Numbered from the stretch's first letter, positions 25,135-33,905 are shown. The stretch: DNA of 63,461 nucleotides from Streptomyces caniscabiei (GCF_014930365.1 NZ_JABXWI010000034.1:1-63461); one strand, 5' to 3'. Notes: generated by a model from the letters alone, not told the origin. A program made the numbers and translations.

Positions 25135-27606
25135 TCAGACCACCGTCTGCGGCCGTACCGCCTGCATCAGATCCACGAGATGCTCGTGCACGGCGCTCGA
25201 CTCGCCGTGCCGGGCGGCGAGTTGGCGGTAGTGCGACTCGATGCGCGCGCGCAGCTCCCGCTCCCGCGCGCTCAGCCGCCGCAGGCCGCCGGGATCGAGC
25301 CGGCCGCCCCCCGCACCCCCGGGACCGGGCCGGTCGCCGCGGCTGTGGAGCGCGTCCAGCTTCCATTCGTGCAGTTCGGTGCTGAGCCGCAGCGCCTCGT
25401 CCTCGGACAGGCTCGGCCCGCCGGCGCCCGGTTCGCGGCGGACGAGGTCGCTCAGTTCGGCCAGCGCCGCGTCGACCTCACTGGGAGCGGGAAGCGGATC
25501 GGCGTCACGGGGCAGCCGGGCCGAGCGGATGCGCAGGGAGGCGATCCGGGTGACGGTGTGGTCCAGCGTGCCGGGGCGGACCCGGCCGAGGACGTCGAGC
25601 GCGGCCTGGCGGTCGCCCGCGCGGAGCGCGAGCCGGGCGAGGCCCAGGGCCGCGCCGCCGTGGGCGGTGTTCCGGGCGAACACGGCCTCGTACAGCTCCT
25701 TGGCGGTGGGCCCGGCCGTGGCGTCGCCGAGCCGTTCCCCGCAGTAGGCGAGGGCCAGCTTGGGCGCGTACTCGCCGGGCAGTTCGAGCCGGACCGCGGC
25801 GAAGTGGCGCCTGGCCTCGGCGACCAGGCGCGGGGCGTCGTCGAGGTCGGCCCGGCGCAGCGCCACCAGCGCGCGGTGCCACTCCAGCCGCCACCGGCGT
25901 ACGGCGGAGGGCCCGGGGATGGAGTCGGCGGTGTCCAGTTCCTCCTGGGCCCGCTCCAGGTCGTCCCGGCTGTTCCGGCCGAGCAGGACCCGGACGTTGT
26001 GCAGACGGATCTCGACCGAGGGCGGCTTGCCCTCCTCCTGGTCGAGGAGCCGGCCGGGGTCGTAGCCGCTGCTGACCTCGAACCGCGCCGTCTGCGGGTC
26101 GCCCGGGTAGCGCCTGGGCACCGGCAGCCGGCGGGCGATCTCGGTGAGGGTGGGCGCGCCGAGGTCGAGGGCGGGGGCGAGCGGCGGGTCGTACCGGTCG
26201 CGCCGGGGGCGGTCGAGCCAGTGTTCGATGCCGGGCACCGTGCCGAGCCGGGCGCCCAGCAGTTGCGGGGACGGCCAGAAGTAGTCGGAGGGTTCGGGCG
26301 GGTCGCTCTTGCCGCGCAGGGCGCGGATCTCCCTCAGCGCGCCGCGCAGTTGGCCGGCCATCTCGCGGGCGTCGGTGAAGCGCAGCCCCGGATCGGTGCG
26401 GGTGGCGCGGTCGACGACCTCCCGGAAGGAGGCGGTGCCGAGGCCGGGCACCTCGTCGACGGCCCAGCCGGCGAGTTCCCGCAGGGTGACACCGACGGTG
26501 TGCAGGTCGTGGGCGGTGGTGGGCATGGGCGAGGACGCCGTCTCGGGCGCCATGTAGTCGGGGGTGACATGGGCGGGCGGCTGGTCCTGGCCCTGTTCGC
26601 GCATACCGCCGAGGTCGATGACCTTGACGCCGTCGCCGTGGTGCACGACGTTCGAGGGTTTCATGTCCCCGTACACGAAGCCCTTCTCGCCGCCGGTGTG
26701 CAGATGCACGAGCGCTTCGAGGATCTGGCAGCCGTACGCGGCCACGTGCTCGATGTCGAGGACGGACTCCCCGCGCCGGGTCTCCTTGACGACCTTGTCG
26801 AGGGTGCCGTCGCCGACGTCGTCCATGACGATGTAGCCGCCGGTGATCCGCCCGGAGGCGTCGCGCCGGGCGACGAAGTCGCGGATCTGGACGATACGGG
26901 GGTGGCGGATGGCGACGAGGTTGCGGCGTTCGACGTCGGCGAGCCGGGCCCCGTCCTGCTCGTACCGGTTGAGCAGCCCCTTCACGGCGACCACGTCGCC
27001 GAGGTGCGTGTCCTCGGCGAGGTACACCCAGCCCTGGCCGCCGTGCGCGATGGGCCCCATGATCCGGTACTGGTCGCGCAGCACGTCGCCCTCGGCGAGT
27101 TCGGGCCGGTACGAGTAGGGCTCGCCGCAGGCCGGGCAGTACCCCTCGACCGGCACGGGGCCGACGGTGTAGGGCGGGGCGAAGGTGATGCCGCACTCGG
27201 CGGACGAGCAGACCATGCGGACGCGCAGCGGCGCCTCGGGATGGATGAGCCGCTCCCGCGCGGGCCGCGACGCCCGCTCGGGCAGCGCGAGCAGCTCGGC
27301 GGGCCCGAACTCCCGTGGTTCCTCCGGCAGTACGGGCAGCCGGGGCCCGTCCTCCGCCCGCCCGCACACGGCGCAGTACCCGGTGGGCAACAGACTCCCA
27401 CTGCACGGAGCACCGGTGAACCGCCGATGCGGACACGTAGGCGCCCCCGCCCCGTGACCACCGGATCGCCCCGAACGCCCGCCCCCAGAACCCCCTGCCC
27501 CGCCTGCCCCGGGTGCACCCGCCCCCGGGCCCGCCGAGCCACGGGTGGCCGGTGCCGCTGCCTCCGGGCCCCCCGCCCCCATCCCGATACGAGCGGCAAA
27601 CCTCAT
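25135..27606 (-). CDS. PknG-like Ser/Thr protein kinase with zinc-ribbon N-terminus and TPR-like tail
   Basis: The 823-aa soluble kinase begins with a Gly-rich leader. Cysteine pairs follow at residues 58/68, 78/81, 133/138 and 157/160 (YCAVCGR, GYCPACGE), like the rubredoxin-type region of mycobacterial PknG. The kinase domain (about 175-430) has a Gly loop (AHGGQGWVYLAE), catalytic Lys in VAVKGLL (209), YGDMKPSN in place of HRD and IDLGG in place of DFG. These are the same departures seen in PknG. An alpha-helical, TPR-like region runs to the end. The ATG overlaps the protease stop (ATGA). It probably phosphorylates a metabolic regulator in response to the membrane sensor genes; that link is inference. 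Confidence 0.9.
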   Translation of the reverse strand: MRFAARIGMGAGGPEAAAPATRGSAGPGAGAPGAGGAGGSGGGRSGRSGGHGAGAPTCPHRRFTGAPCSGSLLPTGYCAVCGRAEDGPRLPVLPEEPREFGPAELLALPERASRPARERLIHPEAPLRVRMVCSSAECGITFAPPYTVGPVPVEGYCPACGEPYSYRPELAEGDVLRDQYRIMGPIAHGGQGWVYLAEDTHLGDVVAVKGLLNRYEQDGARLADVERRNLVAIRHPRIVQIRDFVARRDASGRITGGYIVMDDVGDGTLDKVVKETRRGESVLDIEHVAAYGCQILEALVHLHTGGEKGFVYGDMKPSNVVHHGDGVKVIDLGGMREQGQDQPPAHVTPDYMAPETASSPMPTTAHDLHTVGVTLRELAGWAVDEVPGLGTASFREVVDRATRTDPGLRFTDAREMAGQLRGALREIRALRGKSDPPEPSDYFWPSPQLLGARLGTVPGIEHWLDRPRRDRYDPPLAPALDLGAPTLTEIARRLPVPRRYPGDPQTARFEVSSGYDPGRLLDQEEGKPPSVEIRLHNVRVLLGRNSRDDLERAQEELDTADSIPGPSAVRRWRLEWHRALVALRRADLDDAPRLVAEARRHFAAVRLELPGEYAPKLALAYCGERLGDATAGPTAKELYEAVFARNTAHGGAALGLARLALRAGDRQAALDVLGRVRPGTLDHTVTRIASLRIRSARLPRDADPLPAPSEVDAALAELSDLVRREPGAGGPSLSEDEALRLSTELHEWKLDALHSRGDRPGPGGAGGGRLDPGGLRRLSARERELRARIESHYRQLAARHGESSAVHEHLVDLMQAVRPQTVV

Positions 27607-29708
27607 GCCGTGCCTCCGGTAGGCCGGTCTCCGGGCGCACGGCCTTCGGAGGGACGGTCTCCGGCGGGCCAGTCCCCGGGCTCGCGGTCACCGGGAGGCC
27701 AACCTCCGGGCGTGCGGCCTTCGGAGGGACGGTTCCCGGGCAAGCGGTCCCCGGTAGGCCAACCCCCGGGCGTGCGGCCTTCGGAGGGACGGTTCCCGGG
27801 CAAGCGGTCCCCGGTAGGCCAACCCCCGGGTGAGCGGCCTTCGGCAGGCCGGTCTCCGGGAACGCGGCCTCCGGAGGGACGCTCCCCGGGCGAGCGGTCC
27901 CCGGTAGGCCAGTCCCCGGGTGGGCGGCCTTCGGCAGGCCGGTCTCCGGGAACGCGGCCTTCGGAGGGACGGTCCCCGGGCGAGCGGTCCCCGGAGGGGC
28001 GGTCTCTGGCGGGCCAGTCCCCGGGCCCGCGGCCTTCAGAAGGCCGGTCTCCGGACATTCGCCCCCCGGAGGGACGGTCTCCGGCGGGCCACCCTCCACC
28101 CGGCCGGTCTCCGGCGGGCCACCCTCCACCCGCCCCGTCGCCGGCGGGCCACCCTCCACCCGCCCCGTCGCCGGCGGGCGGCCCTCCACCCGCCCCGTCG
28201 CCGGGAGGCCACGCTCCGTCGGCCCGCTCCCCGGTCGGCCGTCCTTCCCCCGCCCGTTCCCCGGTCGGCGGCCCCCCTCCCGCCCGCTCCCCCATACGCC
28301 GCAGATCCGCGCGCAGGGTGCGGACCAACTTTCTCAGCCGGGCAAGGCGTTGCTGCGGATCGGCGGCCTCGCCGACAACACCGCTCCCCCCTCCCGCGTC
28401 GATCGACCGGCGTTCGCTCCGGCGTCGTTCGGCCGTCTCCGTGAGGGCGCCGAGGGAGGCGCTGTCGACGACGCCGTGCCGGACCGCGCGGCTGAACTCG
28501 GCCCGCTCCAGCCGCGCGAGGAGCGCATCCGCGTGGTCGAGGAGCGCGGGCGCGAGGAGTTCGTCGCGGGCGGCGGTCCAACCGGTGCCGCCCTCGTGCC
28601 GGAAGACCAGCAGCAACCGGAAGCCGAGCGACCGTAATCGGGCGAGCAGCGCGATCAGCGCCGCCGGCTCGGGTTCCTCGTCGAGCCCGTCGACCACGAC
28701 GGTGGGCCGCCCGCCCACGAGCGCGGGCGCCCGCCCGGGCGGCGGCCGGGTCCCGAGCAGCCAGTCCCAGTACGCCAGATACCGCCCGGGCGGAAAGGCG
28801 ATGTGCCCCAGCGCGTGATCGGCGAGGTCGGGCCGGCCGGACCCGCCACCCCGGTGGACGAGATCGGCCCGGTGCACGAGATGCCGCAACGACCGTTCCT
28901 TCCCGGTCCCCGGGGGTACGACGGTGACCTTGACCGGCTCCTCGTCGGCGTCCTCGTCGGCGAACCAGCGGGTCAGCCGCTCCTCGAAGTCGTGGTCCCA
29001 GGCGTAGGGGCCGCACAACTCGGCGATCACGGGCGAGAGTTCGGCGATACGCGCGACGGGGATCAGATACGAGAAGGCGAGCCGGTTGTTCTCGGGCAGC
29101 AGTTCGCCCATGTCTCCGCGCCAGCTGACGACGAGCCCCACGACCCGCGCGGGCCGCCCTTCCTCCGGCCGGGTGCACACGGCGGCCCCGCTGAACCCCC
29201 GGCGCACCACCTCGGCCTTGGTCACGGCGTCGAGCTGCACCCGCTCACCGCTGACCCCACCGATACGCCCCCACAGGCTCATCCCGTCGTCGAAACCCTC
29301 CGCGTACCCGGTGGCGGACACCTCCATCCCGCCCCACAGCCCGGTATCCAGCCGGGCGGGCCGCGCCTGGGGCCGGGGCTGGTCCAGCCGCAGTACGGCG
29401 ACGTCCTCACCGACCGCCGCGCCGACGCGCCCTTCACCGACGCGTCCTTCACCGACGCGCGCCCCACCGCCGCCGCTCCCCGACAGGCAACCGCCGGGCA
29501 GCCAACCGCCGGGCGGCACACGCGCGGACACCGCCTCGATGTCACTGTTCTCCGCGAACTCCACCCACATCACGGCGCCCGGATCCCGCACCACATGGGC
29601 GCAGGTCAACGCCGTGTTCTGATCGACGAGCACCCCGGCGCCGCAGATGGGGCCCCGCGCACTCCCGCGCCGCAGCCGGAGTCTCCAGTCCGCACGCAAT
29701 TCCCCCAT
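27603..29708 (-). CDS. Trypsin-like serine protease fused to a degenerate P-loop module and a repeat tail
   Basis: The 701-aa protein lacks a signal peptide. Its protease domain (about 1-230) shows GAGVLVDQNTALTCAHVV with His38, EDVAVLRLD with Asp102 and RRGFSGAAV with Ser173, a complete triad. A second module has a Walker A-like PPGTGKERS (265-273) lacking the Ser/Thr directly after Lys. It also has a Walker B-like VVVDGLDE (337-344), suggesting a STAND-type NTPase remnant. Residues about 480-701 are a Gly/Pro/Asp/Arg tail of 5-10-residue repeats. Effector-associated trypsins of this kind belong to NTP-dependent conflict systems. The first gene of the operon, it is divergent from a trypco2 gene. 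Confidence 0.85.
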   Translation of the reverse strand: MGELRADWRLRLRRGSARGPICGAGVLVDQNTALTCAHVVRDPGAVMWVEFAENSDIEAVSARVPPGGWLPGGCLSGSGGGGARVGEGRVGEGRVGAAVGEDVAVLRLDQPRPQARPARLDTGLWGGMEVSATGYAEGFDDGMSLWGRIGGVSGERVQLDAVTKAEVVRRGFSGAAVCTRPEEGRPARVVGLVVSWRGDMGELLPENNRLAFSYLIPVARIAELSPVIAELCGPYAWDHDFEERLTRWFADEDADEEPVKVTVVPPGTGKERSLRHLVHRADLVHRGGGSGRPDLADHALGHIAFPPGRYLAYWDWLLGTRPPPGRAPALVGGRPTVVVDGLDEEPEPAALIALLARLRSLGFRLLLVFRHEGGTGWTAARDELLAPALLDHADALLARLERAEFSRAVRHGVVDSASLGALTETAERRRSERRSIDAGGGSGVVGEAADPQQRLARLRKLVRTLRADLRRMGERAGGGPPTGERAGEGRPTGERADGAWPPGDGAGGGPPAGDGAGGGWPAGDGAGGGWPAGDRPGGGWPAGDRPSGGRMSGDRPSEGRGPGDWPARDRPSGDRSPGDRPSEGRVPGDRPAEGRPPGDWPTGDRSPGERPSGGRVPGDRPAEGRSPGGWPTGDRLPGNRPSEGRTPGGWPTGDRLPGNRPSEGRTPGGWPPGDREPGDWPAGDRPSEGRAPGDRPTGGTA
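27640..28290. repeat. Repeat tract encoding the protease tail (60-bp higher-order unit)
   Basis: The tract is built from roughly 30-bp units. Two 60-bp units (about 27711-27770 and 27771-27830) are nearly identical, and shorter units of TCCGGCGGGCCACCCTCCAC recur near 28080-28190. On the coding strand they encode GDRPSEGR-, PGGWPTGDR- and AGDGAGGGWP-type repeats. Confidence 0.9.
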
Positions 29709-29813
29709 GCTGCCTCACACTACGCGCGAGGCATGCCGCGTCCCTAGACTTGTGAACCAACTTGGCTCGGTCGATCGATCCGGCCGATCAACTGAATCCG
29801 ACGGGGTGTTGGC

Positions 29814-30107
29814 ATGAGCGATACCGAACCGGTCGGCCTGGCGGAGGCCATCGGCACGGTCCGCGCGGAGCTGGCCCGGGCCCAGGCCGAGGGCGCGGCG
29901 AGCGACTGGCGGTTCAGCGTGGAGCAGGTCAGCCTGGAGTTCGCGGTCCAGTTCCACCGCTCGGGCGAGGGCGGCGCGGGCCTCCGCCTCGGCGTCGTCG
30001 AGGCCCGTCTGGGCGGCACGGTCAGCCACGACTCCACCCACCGCATCCAGGTGGACCTCAAACCCCTGCCGGGCCCGACGGGCCACCACCACGAGGTGGG
30101 CCGCTGA
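29814..30107 (+). CDS. Trypco2 (trypsin-co-occurring) domain protein
   Basis: The 97-aa protein matches trypco2. An N-terminal helix (GLAEAIGTVRAELARAQAEG) is followed by DWRFSVEQVSLEFAVQFHR and a beta strand pair ending in HRIQVDLKPL. The domain is named for its repeated association with trypsin-like proteases in conflict systems. The divergent protease gene 105 nt away fits exactly. No enzymatic motif is visible; a role as adaptor or regulator of the protease is inferred. The ATG at 29814 lacks a strong ribosome site. Confidence 0.85.
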   Translation: MSDTEPVGLAEAIGTVRAELARAQAEGAASDWRFSVEQVSLEFAVQFHRSGEGGAGLRLGVVEARLGGTVSHDSTHRIQVDLKPLPGPTGHHHEVGR

Positions 30108-30146
30108 GCCCCCGCCCCCACCGCACCGCTCCCCCACTCACTCCGG

Positions 30147-30608
30147 TCACTCCAGTCGCACGGGGCGAACCCTGCCGAGGAGATGCGCCAACGCCTCCTC
30201 CGGGTTCTCTCCGTACAGAGCCAGGAACGCGTCATAGGCGCCGTACGTCCGCCCTCCCTCGGCGACGAGGAGCACGAGGGGGCCGGACGCCGCCGTGCCC
30301 ACCGGCGTCAGTCTCCGCCCGGCCCGCTGTTCGTAGGCGCGCAGCCTGTCGCCGTGGACGATACGACTGGCGCGCTCGGCGTCCAGTGCGCAGCGGTGCG
30401 TCCCCGGATCCAGCGGATGCCGCGGGTACGTGAAGCCGCTCCCCTCGAACTCCTCGACGAACCGCAGCGCGGCAGGCGAGCAGTGGATCCCCAGCTCCTC
30501 CCAGACCTCCCTGACCCGCCGAACATCCGCTGCGGTCGCCGACCACCGGCCCCCCTCCACCGGAACACCCGACAGCCGCTCCGAGCCCGTCCCCGACCGA
30601 TCCGTCAC
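30147..30608 (-). CDS. SUKH-type (SUKH-3-like) immunity protein
   Basis: The 153-aa protein has the SUKH-superfamily pattern. VRRVREVWEELGIHCSPAALRFVEEF comes first, then an aromatic/Gly turn (GSGFTYP), then RLRAYEQRAGRRLTPVGTA, and finally LVLLVAEGGRTYGAYDAFLALYGENPEEALAHLL. SUKH proteins are mostly immunity proteins of polymorphic toxin systems. No toxin gene is adjacent, so this is an orphan. It converges on the trypco2 gene across 39 nt. Confidence 0.75.
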   Translation of the reverse strand: MTDRSGTGSERLSGVPVEGGRWSATAADVRRVREVWEELGIHCSPAALRFVEEFEGSGFTYPRHPLDPGTHRCALDAERASRIVHGDRLRAYEQRAGRRLTPVGTAASGPLVLLVAEGGRTYGAYDAFLALYGENPEEALAHLLGRVRPVRLE

Positions 30609-30875
30609 ACGCGCCTCCTACGAGCGGTCTCCCTGAAGCGACTGAACACCACGATCAACGACTTCACCCCGGTGCAGTGCCACCCGAATCCGGCCACGCC
30701 GGTGCAGTCGTCCAGCACCACCGTGCAGTAACCGCAGACCGGTGGCCCCCAGTTCTACGCCCGCCAGACGGGCCTGCTCTACGAAGCCCGGGCCGTCGAG
30801 TGGGCCGCAACCAAGCGCTGACGCCGAGCACCGGCCGCGACGCCACAGCCGTTCCGGCCACTTCCTGATCACCGC
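30609..30875. other. Intergenic stretch, no recognisable gene
   Basis: No supported gene is seen. A plus-strand frame ending near 30822 reads YARQTGLLYEARAVEWAATK and could be the tail of a lost gene. The SoxR-type promoter follows at its right end. Confidence 0.35.
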
Positions 30876-30906
30876 TTGACCTCAAGCAAACTTGAGATTT
30901 TACGTT
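30876..30906 (+). promoter_or_regulatory. SoxR-type operator within a MerR-class promoter
   Basis: CCTCAAG-CAAA-CTTGAGA (30880-30897) matches the SoxR palindrome CCTCAAG-N4-CTTGAGG with one mismatch. It lies between -35 TTGACC (30876-30881) and -10 TACGTT (30901-30906) with a 19-nt spacer, the overlong spacing typical of promoters activated by MerR-family proteins. It faces the oxidoreductase pseudogene and the FMN reductase gene. In Streptomyces, SoxR responds to redox-active compounds and controls this type of gene. No soxR gene is in the window. Confidence 0.8.
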
Positions 30907-30969
30907 TCTCGCGCAGCCCCCACGAGGGCCTGCGGACCGCAAAACCGTTGCTGCAAAGGGGTGTTGACC

Positions 30970-31880
30970 ATGAAGGCTGCCGCCTTCCACGCGTTCGGGG
31001 GTCCCGAGGTTCTGGAGCAGATGGAGGTCCCGACTCCCGAGGCGGGGCCGGGTGAGGTACGAGTGCGGGTGAAGGCCGCGGGTTCCCAGCCCACCGACTG
31101 CGCGATGCGCGGGGGATGGAACCCGCCGGGCTTCACCATGACCTTCCCGCACATCACGGGCGGGGACTTCGCCGGCGTGGTGGAAGCGGTGGGCGAGGGC
31201 GTCACCGGCTTCGCCCCGGGTGACGAGGTGCTGGGCTACCGCACCCAGCTCACCTACGCCGAGTACGTGGTCGCCCCCGCCGACCAGATCGTGGCCAAGC
31301 CCGTGGCGCTGCCCTGGGAGGTCGCCGGCAGCCTCTCCGCCTCCGGGCAGACCGCGCACACCGCGATCGAGATCCTCGGCGTCTCCGCGGGCGAGACCGT
31401 GCTCGTCAACGGCGCCGCGGGTGGTCGGCACCATCGCGGTGCAGCTCGCGGTCCTGCGCGGCGCCAAGGTGATCGCCACCGCCCGCGAGGACAACCACGC
31501 CTACCTGCGCGAGCTGGGCGCGATCCCGGTCACCTACGGCGAGGGCCTGATCGACCGGGTGCGCGAGGCCGCCCCCCGAGGGTCTGGACGCGGCCCTGGA
31601 CACCGCGAGCGCCGACGGCCTGCGGGTCGCGGTCGAACTGGTCAAGGACAAGGACCGGGTCGGCACGATCTTCGCCCACGAGGTCTACGAGTAGCTGGGC
31701 GTGCGGTGGATCGGCAGCCGGCGCTCCGCCCAGCGGCTCGGCGAGCTGGCCGCGCTGGTCGCCGACGGCAGGCTCAAGGTCCACGTGCGGGGGACCTTCC
31801 CGCTGTCCCGGGCCGAGGACGCGCACCGGGAGCTGGAGACCGGCCACGGCCGCGGAAAGATCGTCCTGCTGACCGACTGA
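30970..31880 (+). pseudogene. Broken zinc-type/quinone oxidoreductase (MDR family), SoxR-regulated
   Basis: The protein would start at ATG 30970 (MKAAAFHAFGGPEVLEQMEV) and end at TGA 31880, about 300 aa. Three lesions are seen. A net +1 frame shift lies near 31421, within AAGG/VGTIAVQLAV. An extra C in a C-run near 31574 causes a second +1 shift. An in-frame TAG sits at 31692-31694 where homologues usually have Gln (HEVYE*LGVRWIGSRRS). The reading resumes correctly after each lesion, so the loss is recent. Family members reduce quinones or related electrophiles with NADPH. Confidence 0.85.
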
Positions 31881-32023
31881 GCCGCCGCGGTGGGCCGGGG
31901 GCTCGCAGGGAACCCCCGTAACTCCCGTAACCCCCGTACCGCCGCTTCACCACACCTGCCCGGGCCCTCCGCCCGCCGCAGCAACCCACCCTGCCTGTTC
32001 ATCACACAAACGAGGAACCCCAC

Positions 32024-32611
32024 ATGTCTCAGCCCCCGCTCAAGATCGGCGTCCTCATCGGCAGCGTGCGCACCGGCCGGTTCGCCGACAGGATCTCGCA
32101 GTGGTTCATCTCCGAGATCGGCAAGCGCGAGAACATGGAGATCCATGTCATCGACCTGTCCGAGCCCGCTCTCGTGGACGAGCTCAAGCTCACCTTCGAT
32201 CCGTCGGGCGCCCCGGACGGCGTCCCCTCCCTGGCCCAGCGCATCGGTGGCATGGACGGCTTCGTCGTCATCACGCCCGAGTACAACCACGGTTACCCGG
32301 CTTCCCTGAAACTGGCCATCGACTACGTCTACAGCGAGTGGCGGGCCAAGCCGGTCGGTTTCGTCTCCTACGGCGGCATGGCCAGCGGTCTGCGGGCCGT
32401 GGAACAGCTGCGCCAGGTCTTCGCCGAGCTGCACGCCGTCACCCTGCGCGACACCGTGAGCTTCCACATGGCGTGGGAGAAGTTCGACGAGGACGGCCGG
32501 CCCCACGACGCCGTCGGCGCCACCAAGGCCTCCGCCGTCCTGCTGGACCAGCTCACCTGGTGGGGCCTGACCCTGCGCGAGGGCCGGGCCGCCCGGCCGT
32601 ACGAGGGCTGA
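32024..32611 (+). CDS. NADPH-dependent FMN reductase family protein
   Basis: The 195-aa flavodoxin-fold protein shows the FMN phosphate loop GVLIGSVRTGRFADRI and the second flavin motif VVITPEYNHGYPASLKLAIDY, both complete. Related enzymes reduce quinones, azo compounds or chromate. GAGGAA precedes the ATG. It lies downstream of the SoxR-type promoter and is the only undamaged enzyme gene in this remnant redox cluster. Whether it is still transcribed through the broken upstream gene is open. Confidence 0.92.
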   Translation: MSQPPLKIGVLIGSVRTGRFADRISQWFISEIGKRENMEIHVIDLSEPALVDELKLTFDPSGAPDGVPSLAQRIGGMDGFVVITPEYNHGYPASLKLAIDYVYSEWRAKPVGFVSYGGMASGLRAVEQLRQVFAELHAVTLRDTVSFHMAWEKFDEDGRPHDAVGATKASAVLLDQLTWWGLTLREGRAARPYEG

Positions 32612-32614
32612 GAC

Positions 32615-33048
32615 ATGGCAGAGGAGCGAGTAGCGCGGAGATCCCGGGCACACCGGAGTCCCGTGCCGTCCGCACGGTCGTCATCGGGCTGATGCTGGGC
32701 CTGATGCTGTCGTCGCTCGACTTCGTCATCGTCGCGGCCGCCATGCGCACGATCGCCGACCAGCTGCACGGCCAGACCGTCCAGGCCTGGGCGACCACGG
32801 CCTACATGGTCACTGCGACGACCGCGACCCCGCTGTTCGGCAAGCTGTCCGACCTGTACGGCCGCAAGAAGCTGTACATGTCGGCGATCGGCCTCTTCCT
32901 GGTCGGGTCGCTGCTCTGCGGCCTGGCCGGGTCCATGTACCAGCTCGCGGCCTACCGCGCGCTGCAGGGCATCGGCGGCGGCGGTCTCACGGCGCTCGCC
33001 TTCGCCATCATGGGCGACATCCTGACGCCGGAGCTACGAGCCCGTTAC
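32615..33048 (+). pseudogene. Truncated, frameshifted MFS transporter (DHA2-like)
   Basis: Translation would start at ATG 32615 (MAEERVA), but a 1-nt deletion near 32635 is needed to join it to AEIPGTPESRAVRTVVIGLML. Four membrane helices and motif A (GKLSDLYGRKK) follow, then LAAYRALQGIGGGG. Homology stops at LTPELRARY near 33048; the remaining ten or so helices are missing. Efflux of redox-active compounds would fit the SoxR context. Confidence 0.8.
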
Positions 33049-33120
33049 CGGATCACGCCCCCCGGTGATCCCGACCGCTCCGCCGTCTCGAAGGCCTCGG
33101 CCAGGGCGCTGGTGGCGTCG

Positions 33121-33633
33121 CTACGACGAGGGCTTGCATGACCCTGTCGCCGAGACGGTCAACATCCCCGCATTCGAAGCCGCCTGCTCTTCGACCTCGT
33201 CCGGGACGGGCGCCACACCAGCCGTGACGGACCACTCCCCCAGATCGAGGAAGGCGGCGAACGCAGGACTCATCTCCATCACATCGCCATCAAGGCGCCA
33301 ACCCCGTTCCTCCAAAAGGCGGACACCCCGCAGCAACTCCTCTTTGCCTGGAATCTTTCGGCTGAGTGCCGTGCCATTCACCACGCAGTCGCGCCCAAGA
33401 GGGTCCTTCGCGACAACAAAACCCTCACCTACGTCTCCGAAGGCGTACCGAAGATCCCTCACCACTTGAGCCTGGGTCTTCTCCGCAGTCTCGGAGGACG
33501 AGGAGGGCGACGCCTTCGCTCGTGTCGGCTCGGACGGCGGAGCCGATGCCCCGTTCTCACCGCTTCCACAGCCAACCCCCAACAGCCCCACCATAATTGC
33601 ACTGGCAACTACGCAGCCAACATTCCTACCCAC
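33121..33633 (-). CDS. Small secreted lipoprotein of unknown function
   Basis: The 170-aa protein starts with a lipoprotein signal (VVASAIMVGLLGVGC, Cys at residue 22). A Ser/Pro-rich tether follows, then a compact domain beginning QVVRDLRYAFGDVGEGFVV. The domain has two Cys (RDCVVNGTAL and TGSCKPSS) that may pair. Similar small lipoproteins are common in Streptomyces without known role. It lies between remnant genes, with the opposite orientation to the MFS fragment. Confidence 0.7.
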   Translation of the reverse strand: MGRNVGCVVASAIMVGLLGVGCGSGENGASAPPSEPTRAKASPSSSSETAEKTQAQVVRDLRYAFGDVGEGFVVAKDPLGRDCVVNGTALSRKIPGKEELLRGVRLLEERGWRLDGDVMEMSPAFAAFLDLGEWSVTAGVAPVPDEVEEQAASNAGMLTVSATGSCKPSS

Positions 33634-33649
33634 TTCGCCCCCACCTCGA

Positions 33650-33905
33650 TCAGGTCTTGAAGATCTCGTTCGGCCACCGCAGTTCGGCGTTCTCCGCCTT
33701 CAGGCGCTCGTTCTCTGCAGCCTCATCCGAAATCACGCCGGGGAGCTGGCTGGCATCGGCTTCGACCTTGCGGACCCCGTCCGCACCGGCGCAGCGGCCC
33801 AGATCCCGAGGTTCGCGGCGCCCGCCTCCAACGCGGCCCACTCGGTCGGGTAATCCGGCCGGACCTCCGCGACCATGCGCACCGTCTCCGCCGGAACCCC
33901 CAGAC
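33650..33905 (-). pseudogene. IS3-family OrfA remnant
   Basis: Across two minus-strand frames the sequence reads ETVRMVAEVRPDYPTEWAAL, then VEADASQLPGVISDEAAENE, then RLKAENAELRWPNEIFKT and stops. This is the helix-turn-helix and leucine-zipper part of an IS3 OrfA. It is frameshifted and cut before the SAFFA end of the family, and no OrfB follows. Confidence 0.75.

Noticed and set aside
27640..28290. Repeat tract considered as a CRISPR array
   Set aside because: Units are contiguous coding repeats without unique spacers and lie in frame with the protease.
24688..28818. Very long plus-strand open frame opposite the vWA, kinase and protease genes
   Set aside because: It is antisense to three genes with clear catalytic motifs and its translation has no motifs; high GC produces such frames.
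31400..31700. Programmed frameshifting in the quinone oxidoreductase
   Set aside because: Two separate shifts plus an in-frame stop, with no slippery heptamer or structure, fit decay better.
33121..33633. Idea that the lipoprotein is an immunity partner of a toxin
   Set aside because: No toxin gene adjoins, and the signal peptide and tether are generic for Streptomyces lipoproteins.
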